DNA of 64,000 nucleotides, taken from NCBI GenBank assembly GCA_012064415.1, contig SSNU01000321.1, positions 186,001 through 250,000 of the forward strand, in the 5' to 3' direction. Every line of letters begins with the position of its first letter. Position 1 is the stretch's first letter. The DNA comes from Gyrodactylus bullatarudis. Taxonomy: Eukaryota > Platyhelminthes > Monogenea > Gyrodactylidea > Gyrodactylidae. Below the pieces are notes generated by a model. The model searched no databases and was not told where the DNA came from. It worked only from the letters and a program-made list of their open reading frames with translations. The position numbers and the translations under genes are program-made. Positions 1-13,555 of the stretch are shown one piece after another.

Positions 1-19
1 TTTTTCATTATAATGAATC

Positions 20-176
20 AATTTTTATCATTTCTCGTAGTAAAATTCATTGAAAAATAGTGGCGCAAATTTAAAATTTTGACATGTACAATTGGAATTG
101 TGGAAAACGTGAAACAATTCTACTTTTCTTATTTTCTATGGAATAAAAGCATAAGCTTAAAAAGTTAAAAATCACG
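20..176 (+). repeat. Dispersed repeat family S, copy 1
   Basis: Matches 17424-17556 along its whole length. Shared blocks include ATTTCTCGTAGTAAAATTCA, TTGAAAAATAGTGGCG, TTATTTTCTATGGAATAAAA and AAGTTAAAAATCA. No coding potential. It lies downstream of the last placed exon of the coiled-coil gene, probably in an intron. Confidence 0.7.
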
Positions 177-437
177 TCTAGAGTTTAAATTAGAACACGA
201 ATCAAATAAGTCAGGAATGATTAAATTTATATAAAAATGTTGTAATAGCAGTTGTTATTACAGTACCTCGAAGGATATCTATCATTTATAAGCAATTTTC
301 ATATTTTAATTTATTACCCTAACGGTTAGACCCAGGGTTTTGGAAGTTGATTAAATCTTTCTACAACATGGATCAATAATATAATTTTTTTCTTTGTTTT
401 TAGTGAAATAGTCTAATTTGCATAGAGAAAGAAATAC

Positions 438-3400
438 CTGTTCATCCTTGATGCTGAGATTAGAGTTCAAATTGGAATCTGTCATGGTCATTTTATCAGC
501 TGACTGGGGGAAATTACTTTTCTGGTGTAAAATAATATTGTTGTTATTGTTATAAGCGAGGGTGTCCATGGAGCTACTATTCGGACTGGAATATTGTCGA
601 TTCATTAATTGGCGGGATGTGTCCATTTGGCTGCTGGTGTTGATTGAATCACGGCTAAGCTGGTGACTTGACGAATTCAACATGACCTCTGTCAATGCCT
701 GTTGGATGGACTTGTAGGATTCCTAGAGTGGAGAATATGTCAGTTTGGTTATATTACTCTAATCAATCAAACAATCAAAATACGACCATGTCTTTTTTAA
801 TTAGAGATGTTTTCTCTCAACAAAATCAACTGCATTCTAAAGATTCTACAGACGTCAATTAGGGCGTCAAAAGGTCCTATTTGGTCTAAAGACAAGAGAC
901 TCTCTGAGATTTAATAACCATGAGAAGGGATCTAGTAGTTATCTTTGGTTGTTATGGTACTTGTTTGTACTCTTATACAAGTCAAGGAATTAGGTTTTTC
1001 TCAAATGTTAGAAACTATAAAAACTATTAAAATAGAGCATTACTCAAGAATTACTCAAGCATTTACGCCAAGGCTTTTTGACCTTAGTCGAGAAATATCA
1101 CTCTTTTAGTCAAAAAAAATTTGCCATATGCCAAATACATGCGAGAATATTTACTCCAACAACAAGGGTGAATCAAATTAATTATGATAGGGTGGGGTTT
1201 GGTTGCTTCTTATTCTTGTTAAATGATTGATGTGAGAACTCATTAAAACATAATTCACAAATTCATTGTTGAATATGAACAATTTAATGTTTGGTGTCAA
1301 AGCGCATTCTAGGCCCATTATGGATTAACCCTATCGAGGCAATAAGAAAACCAATCGAGAGAAAGACTCAAAAAATGTGATTCTATTCAATAAGGATTCG
1401 TTTGATCGCATGTGTAAGAATGTCAATTTTCTATTGATTTTATCATCTACTCATGAGTAGATGAAAACCAAATTTCACTTATCTTGATTATTTTATCCAA
1501 GTTTAGATATCTCTTTGAGATTTTTTGGCATTTTTGAGAGGGGTTAAATGAGAATCGATTACAAAAGATAACAGCTTTGGTAAAGTTTCTCGCTTTTTTC
1601 TACAACTTGTCATATAAATTTGAAAGGATGAGCTCACCTCAAATGTTTTCGAGTGTATTTTGAAATTGTTTATAGATTCTTGTAAGCTTTCGAGTTGGAG
1701 ATCTGAAAAATTCGAAGCATTATTCAAGTTTGAGGTTTGTATTTCAACACCGTGATTTGACTTCTGATCAGCGATCGATTCCTCTTCCAGTTTCCTGCGT
1801 AAATATTCATTTTCATGATTGAGCTTCTCTAGGCGACTCTGTAGGCTGTTCAACATTTCTGAGAGTTCTTGACACTTTTGCCTTAAAAAATAAAACATTG
1901 TTGACATGAGAAAATCTTTAATGAAGCTCAGATAAAAATGCAGAGATTAACCCTGCATTCCTTTTTTTAAGAGCCGACTAATCATGTTAAAATTGACATT
2001 TTTTGGCTCTAGTTTCTATTTATTTTCTAAATACTGAGAGATATCGAGCAGAGGTTTGCATATTTAGAATCTACAGATAGTAGAGAGTTGTTTTATTTTT
2101 TCCTAAGATCTCAGCCAATAAGTTTTCAGAAAAAAAAACGTTATAAATATTTGACCACATTAAAAAATACCCCTTATTTAAATAACTTTGGTTAGCATAT
2201 TTTTGTAGCCCGATAAATTTCCTTTCCTATGAGGGGTGAAAAATATTTCAAATTACATCTTTCCGTTCAAATCATACCTCTCGAGAAAGTGTATTGTTCC
2301 ACTGATGGAACAATTGGACATGAAGGGTTAAAGTAAAGAATGAGAAATATCAAAATAGGTTGGCTGCAGGTCTTCGTTTCTGAGAAGTCTTACCTGAATC
2401 TATAGATAAATCGATAGGTGATTTTGTTCACCAAGTAAAATAATGTTGAATTCTTTATTTCAGTTATTTCAAATATGTTTAGTAAATAGAATAATAACTG
2501 ACCTAGAAAGATTTGCTTCAACCGCTTGACTATTGGCCCGATTCTTTTCAACTTCACAATGTAATCGTAAGGATTTGACTTCTTCTACGGCAATTTCGAG
2601 TTCACGTGTGAGATCGAATTTCTCAGACACAACTTCGTTGTACTGACGTTGCATTAGGCTTATTTGTTCCAGTAAATCCGGACTTTTCTATAATCAAGGA
2701 AAATGATGATTAGAAAAAAACGTTAGTTTGAATAACAATAGATTGGGCCCAGGTTTTTACAGATTATATTTCCCTTGAAGAGCGAGAGAAAAAGATTCAG
2801 CGGTACACACAAACAGGTGCAATATGAAAGAAGAATTTTCAGTTCTAACAAATTTTTTTTTAATTTTTATCAATGCAAATCAATACGATGGAAGAACAAG
2901 AGAGAGACTTGTTGTAATTTTTAACTACGTAGAATGAAAAAGAGGGGTTGTTAGGGGAGGTATCAAATAATAATAATTTAATAATGAAACTACAACTTGA
3001 AATCGGAAGTCTTGAGTGAATAGAACGAGACGTTGGTTTAAGGCGATGAAAAAAATCATCTCAGATCCTGGATTAGGGTGTTAAGAAATATATTTTATCT
3101 GGAACAACATTCTGGGCCGATTGCTAATTTGGATTTTTCATAAATCAAATTCATTGTTCTGATAGCCATATATCCCATTTTTCCAAAATTCTTTAAAAAG
3201 CATTGAAATTTTCAAAAAGTGATGAGATAGCGAAGGGATTTCAAATAGCTATCAGAATAATTCCCATCCGGAAAGTCATACAGATAGGTCAAAAACATGA
3301 ATTTTATCAATTACTGTAGTAAAATTTATTCAAAATTTTTTGATGCGAATTAAAACATTGTTATTTTCAAATAAGATTTCGTATACCAGAAAAAAAATTT

Positions 3401-6400
3401 TAAATGTTTAATTGAAGAGGATTTTTGGTAACACTTGAAAAGAAGTCCGATGAAAATTTTCAACCAATCAGATTCAAGCTACCTTTTATAACATTTAGCA
3501 TACACCAATAATATATCAAATTTCTCATATTAACGTGTATGATTAACAAATTACTGGCCTTTTAAGCTTCATCCTTATAAATTATAAACAATTTATCAAA
3601 TATCTAACTTTTCAATCATTCTTAAATACCTTCCAAGTGTTACAGGATTTTTTTCTATTTAATTCTGTATTGAATGAGTAAATAGCCGAAAAAGTCGTAT
3701 TGTGTTTTTCAAGTTTCAAATACGATTTCGAGATAACCTCATTCTCGTCAAATCCCTTAACAAATCAGTTCTAATTTTGAAAAAGAAAAACTTGTTCTTG
3801 AAGCTAAATAAATTTTCAGTAGAAAGTTCATAAAATGGAATTTTTCTAACTTGTAAAATTTCATAGATTTCAATCTTTATAGATACTAATAGGGTAGAAA
3901 GTCTCAAGAATGATGAAATACCGAATTCTTTACGTAGGTCTCGTCCTTCATGAGAATAAATCGTATCCATAGAAAAATCACACAGATATAATCTGGCTGG
4001 TGTGGGCCAGATGATTAAAATAATACAGTATTATTGCAATAGAAAAATCGATATTTGAATGAAAATATATGCGCATCAAATCAGGGGGTGGAATCAAGAG
4101 TGGTAGTCTGTGTTTATTGTGTGTGTATTGTGTGACAAGGTCCTCTCTCATTATCAAAATGAAGGAGGTTTCAATTGTAAAAATTATTATTTTTGTGAGA
4201 ATAGATGGAGAGGTGTGTGTAAACAAGCAACACGTTGATTTGTAGGAAAAAAGAGAGAGTAAAATGGCATATTTGATTATGGCAGAGTGTACCTTGAAAG
4301 TTAATGGTAGTTATATATGGGTGAATTTCTTGATAAAAGAGACGAATATTTCCCAAATTCTTCCCAGCTCATCCTAATAACGACAAAGAATGAATTAATT
4401 ATAAAATTATTGACAAAACAGATCAGATCTTGTACTATTTTCTAGTAAAATCTAGAAGGATATAGCCAAGTAAAATAAGCTAAATAGCAATTACAGATGA
4501 GAGCATACAGTCTCCCCCCACTTACAGATGGAAAAATCTGTTGTAATGAATAGATATTCAGCTTAGAGAGTTGAGAAAGGGGCTGTTCTAATTTGGTGAA
4601 AACATTAAAGTTGAGTAGGTGTCTTGATTATTACAAAATAAAATTTATTAAAACTTCTAGGTCAAACTCTTATATTCTTCAAAATCTGATTGGACAAACT
4701 GATAGGGATGAGATTGTGGGAGTATATAGCTGATAATACTAGTTTTGGCCTAGGTTTTAAAAAAGTTTTATGAAAAAACAAATTTTAGATCATTTTTACT
4801 GTCTTGACGAAATTAATAAACTAACTACAGAATTTTGTGGAGAATCTGGATCATCAGAGTACTTTGGTTTGGAGTTTTCCACAGTTATAAGACCACTGTC
4901 GGTTGAGCAGGTTGTGGTTGTGGCAGTGTTGTGTGAAAATCTAGCCTTGTAAAATGCCAATTCATCCTGGATACTGGCCAATTGCGTCTCGAGGTTTTGT
5001 TTGGCCTCATTCAACATGAATAAGTCTTCATCACGTTCCTCAATTGTATCCGGTCGCTTTTTCTAATGAAATGTATTTAAAAATTATTGACCCTTTTAAG
5101 GTATATTATGTTTATAATAATTATAATTAATCAGAGTTAAAAGTGAGCAATCAAAAGAAGATATATATATAGATGCTTTTCATAGAGTGATAATTAGGAT
5201 TTACCACTGAAAATCCTTCTTGAGAAACCATGCAAATTGTAATTGATGATTACTGTTGGTAAAGCCTCGACTACAAGTCATTTTTAGGGTTGATGAGAGA
5301 AATAATTCTATAATTCGATCGGTCAGCAAGATTAATAATACACTTGTAATAGTACTGTCATAATAAAAATTGACCTCTGCTTTAGTAAATGAAAAATTCT
5401 TAAAATAAAAAATCGATATGATGATCAAGTGAATTCATTACTGGATACTACTTATCAGAGAGAAACATAGAGAGGAATTAGTTTCATGAGAACAAAGTAC
5501 GCAGATTGATGTACAGCCAAGGTAGATAGATTAAGGTTAATCAAAAAAATCTATTCTATCACATAATAGGGTGAACTGGATCTGTACAAGGTAAGGCAAT
5601 TCTTTTTTCATTCCACATGCAATACATCGAAAATTGTTATAATATCATTTTAATAAATGGTTTCAATAGGGGGATAGGGTATATAGATCACCATTTTATT
5701 CTATAGAAGAGGGTGAGAGCCTACTACCAAGTTAAAATCAATTATTCACTCTGATTGGTTGATATTTCATTGGCTATTCATTTCTTTATTTTCTCAATTA
5801 TAATTGTAGTATTCTTGAAAAAGGTAGGAAATAATGCCTCATGCAAGAAAAAATAATTGAAAATAATAATAATATTATAATATTACCACAATATCAAAAG
5901 GATACACATGAGATTTGGTCCACGAAATTGAATAACAACAAGAAGACAAGATAATAAAAGTAATGAAAGAGAGGTACTACGAAAATCTAAAGTATCGACA
6001 ACATAACAAACATGAATATATATGCATATGTGTGTAACTATCAATCAATGATATTTTTCAAGAGAAAAAAATAAACTTTTTCTTTCGGTAGGCAACTAGC
6101 AAACCTCCTTACCTCACTGAGAAGTTGTTCAACCCTGTTTGATTCACGATCCAAAAGGGTTTGAACTTCATCAAAATCTTTCTGAAGATCCATCTAAATG
6201 TTTTGTATGTTTTAAAAGTAATTCAAAAAAGAAGGCAATTTGTTTGAAGAGTAGGATGTATCAAACATTTTGAAAGAAAGAGAGTATCTACTCACGTGTT
6301 CTTTGTTCATTTTCATGATTTCATTGTAGAGGAATTTATTTTGATCTCGGAGTGTCTTGATCTCTTCATGGTAGGCATCAACTTCTTTTCGTGTCAGTTG

Positions 6401-9400
6401 GATGAGCTAAATGAAAACGAGTCAATCAGAGTTGGGACTTGATGAACTTGACTGATTTTCATATGATACATATAAAGTACAGATGAGATCAGGGAATTAC
6501 ATTGTCAATCTTTAAGATATAAAACAATTCTAATTGTAATTTCATGTAATAATTTATTACTAATAGGGATTCTCTAGATCTGAGAAAGTCGATTTCCTAA
6601 TGAAATTTCGGTCTACTAATAAGTAGATGAAGAAAAAAATTAAATTTAACCAATCCAGGTTATCTTACCAAATTTTAGATGAATTTTTCTCGGAAACTGT
6701 AAACCTTGTAATGTTTTCATATACATGACTTTATTAGTAGAGAAAATTGATTGGTGATAAGTTATCACTGATAACTAAGAATTACTGACTATGAATAATC
6801 GCTCTAAATAAGACGAATCTAACTAAAGGATTAAACTAGCTTATTACCATAAAGAGGAGAGTCAAATTCGAAAAGATTCACATGGACTGGCTATTAGAAA
6901 AAGAAAGAGACAAGTTTGGTGTCATTATGATAGTAGTAATATAAAACATGTTGGTAGTAGTAAATCAAATGAGAGTGTGAGAAGTAAGCTAAAATGACAA
7001 AACAGTACGTATGTAGTAACTTATCAATAATTATTGATTAGCGATGAAAAGTAAAATTTCCTCGTCAAGACGATTCTACTACTGAACATGTCAGTAAAGT
7101 TCTTATATTCACCTGTTATTAATATAGATAATACATGAATGTAAGAAATGGATATGTTGGAGAGAAGTACAAATTTGGTTTTATTTCAAATACACTACAA
7201 ATATACTTTATACTATATTGAGTCTCCTATACTAATAATGTATACTGTGTTTTAAAGAAGAAGAAGAAGAAAAAAGTGAAAACAAGGTTATAGAGTATTG
7301 GTCATGGAATATGTGTAGTACTCAAGGTACCAGCATTATCTAAAAACTATGGTATTTACTATAAGATCTAAATGAAATATTCGCAGATTTTCAAGTTGTC
7401 AGTCATCAATTGACAAATTCATTGAAGATTATTTACTAATCTTGAATGTAGTTTGTAAATATTTCAGACCAATCAAAATTGAGGGAGAAAATCCATAGAA
7501 ATCTGATGGTGGAAGAAAACAATTTAAAACTAACATTGTTATTAGAATTATTGACTGATTGGAGGAGATTTTCTTGTTTGAGGGAGAATGTTGTAGTATT
7601 CTTCTTGTCAAAGTTGACATCATCATTAGAGTTGAAAGAGTCTGAATCTGAGGTAATAGCACCCTCGGCAATTTCATCATCTGACTGCATATCCTCAATT
7701 CGGCCATCAGTTAGGGAGTCTGGTGTCATGGAACGATCATTTTCTGGAACCTTTGTGTACTTTTCAACATCATTCTCAACAATGGAACTGTTGCAAGCTT
7801 CGTTAAAGTATCTATTTGAATCATTTTGCTTCTGTATAGTGGGCCTATTGATCTCTATATTTTTCTGGGAAAAATGTAAAAAATTTGAAATGAGGAAAGA
7901 GCAAAAAATGAATGCAGATTCAAGAATTATTAGAGAAAGGGGGAATGAAATTTATTTAAATTTTGGAAATGTTCTACGCTTATCAATGACAGTAGTTTTC
8001 TTGATGAGATCAGAATTGGGACTTTTCGGGATCATTTTAGCCCTAGGTAGATTTGGATCCAGACTGGGCTGAGTGACATTTCCAAATTGAATTTTCATCA
8101 TTGAATTATCTTCAGTTTCAATGAAGATATCATGGGAACAGTCGACAAGAACTGGTTCAGAAATTTGCAACGAATTACGCTTAAAAGAGGATCGAAGACG
8201 TTCACGAAAACTTCTACGCTGAATGACAGGCAATATTTGATCGCTAGGATTAACATTTTGATTATCCTTTGGTAGTCGCATTGATTTTGCGTAAACAATG
8301 TGTCGTGAGAAGCCACAAGAGTCGTTATACCTGAGTACTTTTGACATTCCTTTTTCTATACCTTGAGCCAAAGGGAACTCTCATTCAGAGTAGAGTAAAG
8401 TGGGGTTGTTGAAAGGAGCTTTCTCTAGCTCAAAGAATCAGAATTTGATGTTTTATTCAAAATGAAAGGAATGAACTTTTTCCAATAAACACCAACGATT
8501 GGCTCATCTACTTATATATCAATATAAGAAGAAGAAGAAAGATAGCATGTCACAGAAAGTATCTCTTTTCTTGTGATAATAATCATGATTATTTGTGGCA
8601 TTGTGAGGACTCTTGGTGAATACTTGATGTAGAGAGATTATTATGATAAGGTGGGGTTTGGCACAAGTTAATAAGAGAGTTGAGATATGCTATTAATAAT
8701 AGAGGGGTTGTTGTACATTGATCAAGAAATGAATTTTTAGTATGACTAGAGATTATCGATTGGATCTCTTCTCATTGAGAAGTTAACGTGAGTTCGGATT
8801 CTTTATTTGAGAAATTTAATCATTTAGGTGGTTGGCGAAAAGAGTTTATGCATTTCTTTCAATGATGATTTTTTTCAATTTAGCTCATAATTTCAGAATT
8901 GATGCTGAAAATTATCAAGTGAAAGGATCTCCAAGACTGTTATCAATGCATTAAATACGTAATGAGAAAAGCTCTTCACGATTTTTATCTAAGGATAATT
9001 TATTTCATTGTGAGAGAATAATTCTAGTCAATATTCTACTTATTTTGTTTTAATATCCAAAATAAGGGTGATATTATAGCACTAATATACGATTTAATTT
9101 TTGAACGAAGCGGTATTTTATTTTACTATTTTTCTATGAAAAGTAGAATTTTCAAATAATGTATGTTTCACCAATTTAATTCAATTGATGAATGATTTTT
9201 TGGCTCGTAATTCTAAATAATTTTCTGATACCACTATCTGAAATCATTCTGGGATTCCAAATAAGCATAAGTTTAAGATTTTATGGAAAATAGTATTCAT
9301 TGGTATTTAAATTTGAGAAGTCATGATATCTGTACAACTTACATTGTTTTGAGTGGTGTTATTATCATGGGAAATTTTCATGGTAGGATTGTCTTGAGAG

Positions 9401-12400
9401 GAGGACAAATCATTGGTTTTGTTTAGCTTGGTCAACTCCTCGCATCGTATTGTTAGCTCATTATTCTTCAACCTGGATTTAAGAAGATTAGTTTGAAGGA
9501 AATTTCAAATTGAAACAAATTTGTTCACATTTCGGTGAGAGAAAATTACCATATTTATTCTTAAAAGAAACATTGATTTATCAGGACTAAATTGAATACT
9601 GTACAACCTATATTGTGACTAATTAATTATGTTTATATATTTAGAATGAGTCATAAATTGACTAGAATAGATCAGAGAAGTAGTCAAGCAAATAATATTA
9701 CACAAAATGATGACATCATATTAGAAGAAAAAGAATCGTTCAAATGAACAAAGAGAATATTCTCATCTAATCAATACATAATTTATAGCATAAATTGATT
9801 TACGAAAAATTAAATGTCCAATCAAAATGAAGAACACTAATCGACCAATGATTAGGCAGTATTGATTTCAGGTCAATTCAAATATTTATACTAAATTTTA
9901 TTACAGTAAATTTTATATACAGTAGTATAATTAGTTCACCAAACATTAACCTGTGTTTATTTTCTTGTATTTTTTATCTTTCACCCACAAATCTTACTCT
10001 GTGTGTTTTATTTATTTTATAAATTAATTATAAAATGGTAAATTTGATTATGGGAATTGTAATTTAGCATAGCATCCAAATGATTAGACACCATGAATGA
10101 TAAATGAAAAGGATGAATAAAACTCGTGGATACAGTTGAGGTTAATTCCATTTATGATGAGCCTATTGAGGAAGAGAAAAGATGGCCATCATAAATGCAA
10201 TTAATTCCTATGCATTGAATTAGATAATTAGAGAGTGGTCTCAATAGGTTGTTTTATGAGGGGTGAATTCTAACAAAGGAAAAAAGATGACAGATGGAGA
10301 TTGTTAATGTATAGTGTACTTACGATATAGTTGGATCGTTATCGAGGGGTCTAAATTTTATTCTTCTGTATGAGATTTATTTCATTCTGAGTTATCAAGT
10401 TAGGATAGTGTATTCTTTGTGATAAATGTATGATAGAGTATGAAGCAGAGAAAAAAACTAATACATGAAAGTGTAAATAGAGATGAAGAAGCACACACAT
10501 AGTAATCTCATGGATGATTTGAATGGGAAAGGAAATGAGGCTTGTTTTTTTGAAATCAAATAGAATACTCACTTCATAGAGGTAATTTCAGTCTCGTATT
10601 TGTTCAGTTGACTGCGTTCACGATCACGTTCTTGGACTTGTTCATCGATGAAAGATTCCTGGAATGGAAAAGGAACCAATCAAAATGAGTTACCTATCTC
10701 AGGCCAATGAGAATATATGCAATGATGAAAAAATGAACTAACCATTGACTTGAGTTTATTCTTCAAAAAGTTGACCTCGTCATTTAGTAGATTGCGATCT
10801 CTGGACACGGCCTCATACTCAATGTTCAAATGTTGAATTTTCTCTTCATTATCTTTCAAGCGAAGATTGAACTCATTCTCTTGAAGGGAAATACGATCGG
10901 AAAATTGAGCTTCGATTTGGGAAACAATCTTTTCAACTAGAATTGTAGGGAAAAGAGATAGATTAAGGCCCTTCACTTGGATAGTAATCTGCAGCGCTAA
11001 TCAAACATTATTCTATTCAAGCAGTTATAATCAACTTTCTATGGATCATTCTGAATGTTTTTCAAGAATTTTTGTCAAAATTATAAAAATCATCGATAGA
11101 CAACAAGAGAGTAATAATGAACATAGGGCCAGATCTCAATCAAATGAATAAACAAACAATAATTGTGTTCAATACTCTTTTGTCGAATTTAAATTAAGAA
11201 TATGTATTTTTGTGAATGTTCCTTTAGTTGAATTCTACCAAAGGCTGGTTAGTGTGTAGATTACCTGATTGATATTGTTTATATTTAATTCAGAGAGATT
11301 TCTTCACAAAACTAAACAAATCATGCATTAGTCTAGGTTCATTTTCATTGTATTACAGGGCAACCAATTATCGTGACCAATAAAAATTGAATGAATTTTT
11401 AAGATAGAATGCTTACAATCCATTTTTTCGATATTCTCATTGATCTGGGGATCTGTCTGTATGGCTATTTCTTCATAGTTTGGTAACAGTACCTTGCTAT
11501 CATCACAACTTGTCGATGTCTTGGACTAATCATATGAGTAATAATTAGATAATAATCAATATATATTTTAAGAAAGAGAAATAATATAAAGAAATAATTT
11601 TGATCATACAAAAGAATCTCTGAATGAAGAGGCCTCTTTGATCAATCTCTCAGTTGAAGAAGAAGAAAATAACTTGATGAGAGAAATAAAATGAATGTAA
11701 GACACAAGATTTATTTATTGTATTTGAGATAGAGAATACTTACAGAGTTGAATGTGAAATCTTTCAAGTCGACTTTATCTGTTGGCTTGAGCAGATAGGT
11801 CTGTTCATGATTATTAGCGACCTAAAAGAAGAAAAGGACAAGACAGAATAAATGGTTATTCATCGTGTTAATCTATGCATTTGATGTGAGATGAGAATAT
11901 CCTAGGTTCACAATGACACACATTTTGCATTATTACAAGACTATGGGTTTGCGTGTGAAAATTACCAGCTAATGGAGCTTCAATCTTTTCAATTCCTTAT
12001 TGGTAGATTGACTTATTTGCGTGGATGAGTTTCAGTGGGATTTTTCGTAAAAATTCGTTAGTAAAAAGAAGATTGCAATTAATCTCCAAAAGAGAATATG
12101 AAACCCTATTAGAATAGGTAATAACTCATTTGATTGCATCAGAGATATTGAAACCATGGTGATAGTAGAATAATGCACATTCTCAAGGGCCATAAAAAAA
12201 GAATTGGAGAGATTGCTCCTTAGGGTTTGATAGTTAAAATTATTTTCTCTTATTATAAGGAAGGGGGAGGCCTGGTAAAAGAATATGGTGATATTTTTTC
12301 AACTAAAAATGTTCAAGTGAATGAAAATGAAAGAAATATAAAAAATCAATTTAACAGAAAAACATACTTCGTTGAAAAGTTCTTCTAATTTCTGTGTAAT

Positions 12401-13408
12401 ATTCAAGTTGGGATAATTTCTAAGAGGAGAAAAACATAATCAATAAAAATTGTAGATCAGATTGGGGGAAAAATAATGCAACCAACTTCTTTGTAAAGGC
12501 CAAAACGTTTGATAATTCACTTTCAATATTTTGTTGATTTTCAATTTTTTTCCTTGGTGTCGAAGCTCGATTCTCTTCTATTCTAAAAGAGTTGTTCGGA
12601 GTCTGAAAGTTTGACGAGGGCTCTTGTTTACGCTGGGGAGTCTTGGGTTTAAAGGCATCTTCGAAAATTGTATCAAAATTTGAACCATATAAGGAGAAGG
12701 AGTCATCATCAAATTCGTACTCTGAGCTAGGTTTTAAATTTACCCGAGAGAGGACAGGCTTTGGTTTTGAATCAGTTGGCAGATTATTTATAGTTATACT
12801 GTTATTGTTATTATTTAAGGGTCTTTTGTACATGTTGACGAGTTTTGATTTTGATTTTTTAAGTTCTTGCTTTGTTTCTTCTAATTGATTTTCAGCTGAT
12901 ATTCTTAGAGCTTTTAATTCGGCTACTTTAACATTGTGTTCTAATTCCATGTTACGAACTAATTAAAAGAAAATCATTTGAATTATAATTTGAATTTTCT
13001 GGTAAGCTGAGTCGAGAATAGCATGAGGTAAAAGAGAAAATTTTATCTCTTTAATCTTATCAAACTAATAGAATAAACAATGCAGATGGAAAAACTTTAA
13101 TTATAAGTTCAAGTTGGAAATTAATGCATAAAAAGCTCACTCTTTTCATTAGATCGAACAAGTTCTTTTCTAAGCTTTTCCTTCTCTTCATATGCCTCTT
13201 GATATTTGAAATAGGCATCTGAAGCGCAGGCAAAATCCTCTATTTCTGTCTTGAAATCTCTGAGATATTCTAATTCCACATTTAATGATCGCAAGACGTC
13301 GTCATCATTTGATGATAACTTAACTTGAAGATTATTAATAAGATCTGTGATGCAAGCATCGTTGAGGGATTTTAATTCTTTAATGTTCAAGGTCGTCTGA
13401 AGATTCAT
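438..13408 (-). CDS. Large coiled-coil protein, 16 exons, 3' end outside window
   Basis: Family not recognised. I joined 16 exons, 5' to 3': 13141-13408, 12487-12958, 12368-12419, 11744-11821, 11417-11525, 10743-10936, 10573-10658, 10324-10350, 9343-9472, 7535-7864, 6296-6406, 6113-6193, 4829-5062, 2503-2687, 1638-1881, 438-722. They total 2886 nt (962 codons) and the reading phase agrees at every junction. The last placed exon ends at a good donor (CAG|GTAT), so coding continues beyond position 1. The protein is mostly charged heptad-like coiled coil, for example LTRKEVDAYHEEIKTLRDQN in the exon at 6296. It is interrupted by Ser/Asn/Asp-rich linkers (exon 12487-12958 with an Asn run, exon 7535-7864, exon 438-722). 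No catalytic domain, signal peptide or membrane segment is visible. The start at 13408 is the first ATG of exon 1; a pyrimidine-poor AG just upstream could also be an acceptor. The architecture suggests a cytoskeletal, centrosomal or trafficking scaffold, which is inference only. Confidence 0.75.
7255..7271. repeat. GAA microsatellite
   Basis: A short AAG/GAA run in the intron between exons 7535-7864 and 6296-6406 of the coiled-coil gene. Confidence 0.6.
7952..8377 (-). CDS. Possible alternative last exon or nested short gene inside the coiled-coil gene
   Basis: An open frame of 141 codons plus stop lies in the intron between exons 9343-9472 and 7535-7864. An AG at 8378-8379 (preceded by a pyrimidine-rich stretch) would join it in phase 0 to exon 9343-9472, giving an alternative C-terminus. 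Alternatively it starts at the ATG at 8347 as a 131-residue protein. The product is basic and non-coiled, with a cluster RRSFRERLRSSFKR and an acidic patch after it, ending in RRTFPKFK. The stop codon is embedded in an AATAAA-like string, as expected for a terminal exon. I found no donor in the right phase to make it a cassette exon. Family unknown. Codon-like composition and length in AT-rich sequence argue that it is real, but this is not certain. Confidence 0.45.
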   Translation of the reverse strand, partial: FPLAQGIEKGMSKVLRYNDSCGFSRHIVYAKSMRLPKDNQNVNPSDQILPVIQRRSFRERLRSSFKRNSLQISEPVLVDCSHDIFIETEDNSMMKIQFGNVTQPSLDPNLPRAKMIPKSPNSDLIKKTTVIDKRRTFPKFK

Positions 13409-13555
13409 AACTTAAAATTATAAAATTTAAATGTGATGCATACAATAAATAATAAATAAACTATAAATTATAATTATATAATTGTTGTTTGAGTAAATTC
13501 TAGTGCTGTAAAAATATATGGCATTTCTTCAAAAACTCTTATTGATCAAATTGAA
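13409..13555. promoter_or_regulatory. Shared promoter region, coiled-coil gene / C2CD5
   Basis: Only 147 bp separate the start codons of two divergently transcribed genes. The interval is almost purely A/T and must hold both 5' UTRs and the core promoters. No distinct TATA or Inr element stands out. The bidirectional-promoter role is inferred from geometry. Confidence 0.5.

Noticed and set aside
265..276. 12-nt micro-exon candidate (ISFE) after exon 438-722
   Set aside because: In phase and flanked by AG and GT, but too short to support without transcripts.
7479..8072. 197-codon plus-strand frame
   Set aside because: Antisense shadow of the minus-strand exons 7535-7864 and 7952-8377, which have consistent splice sites.
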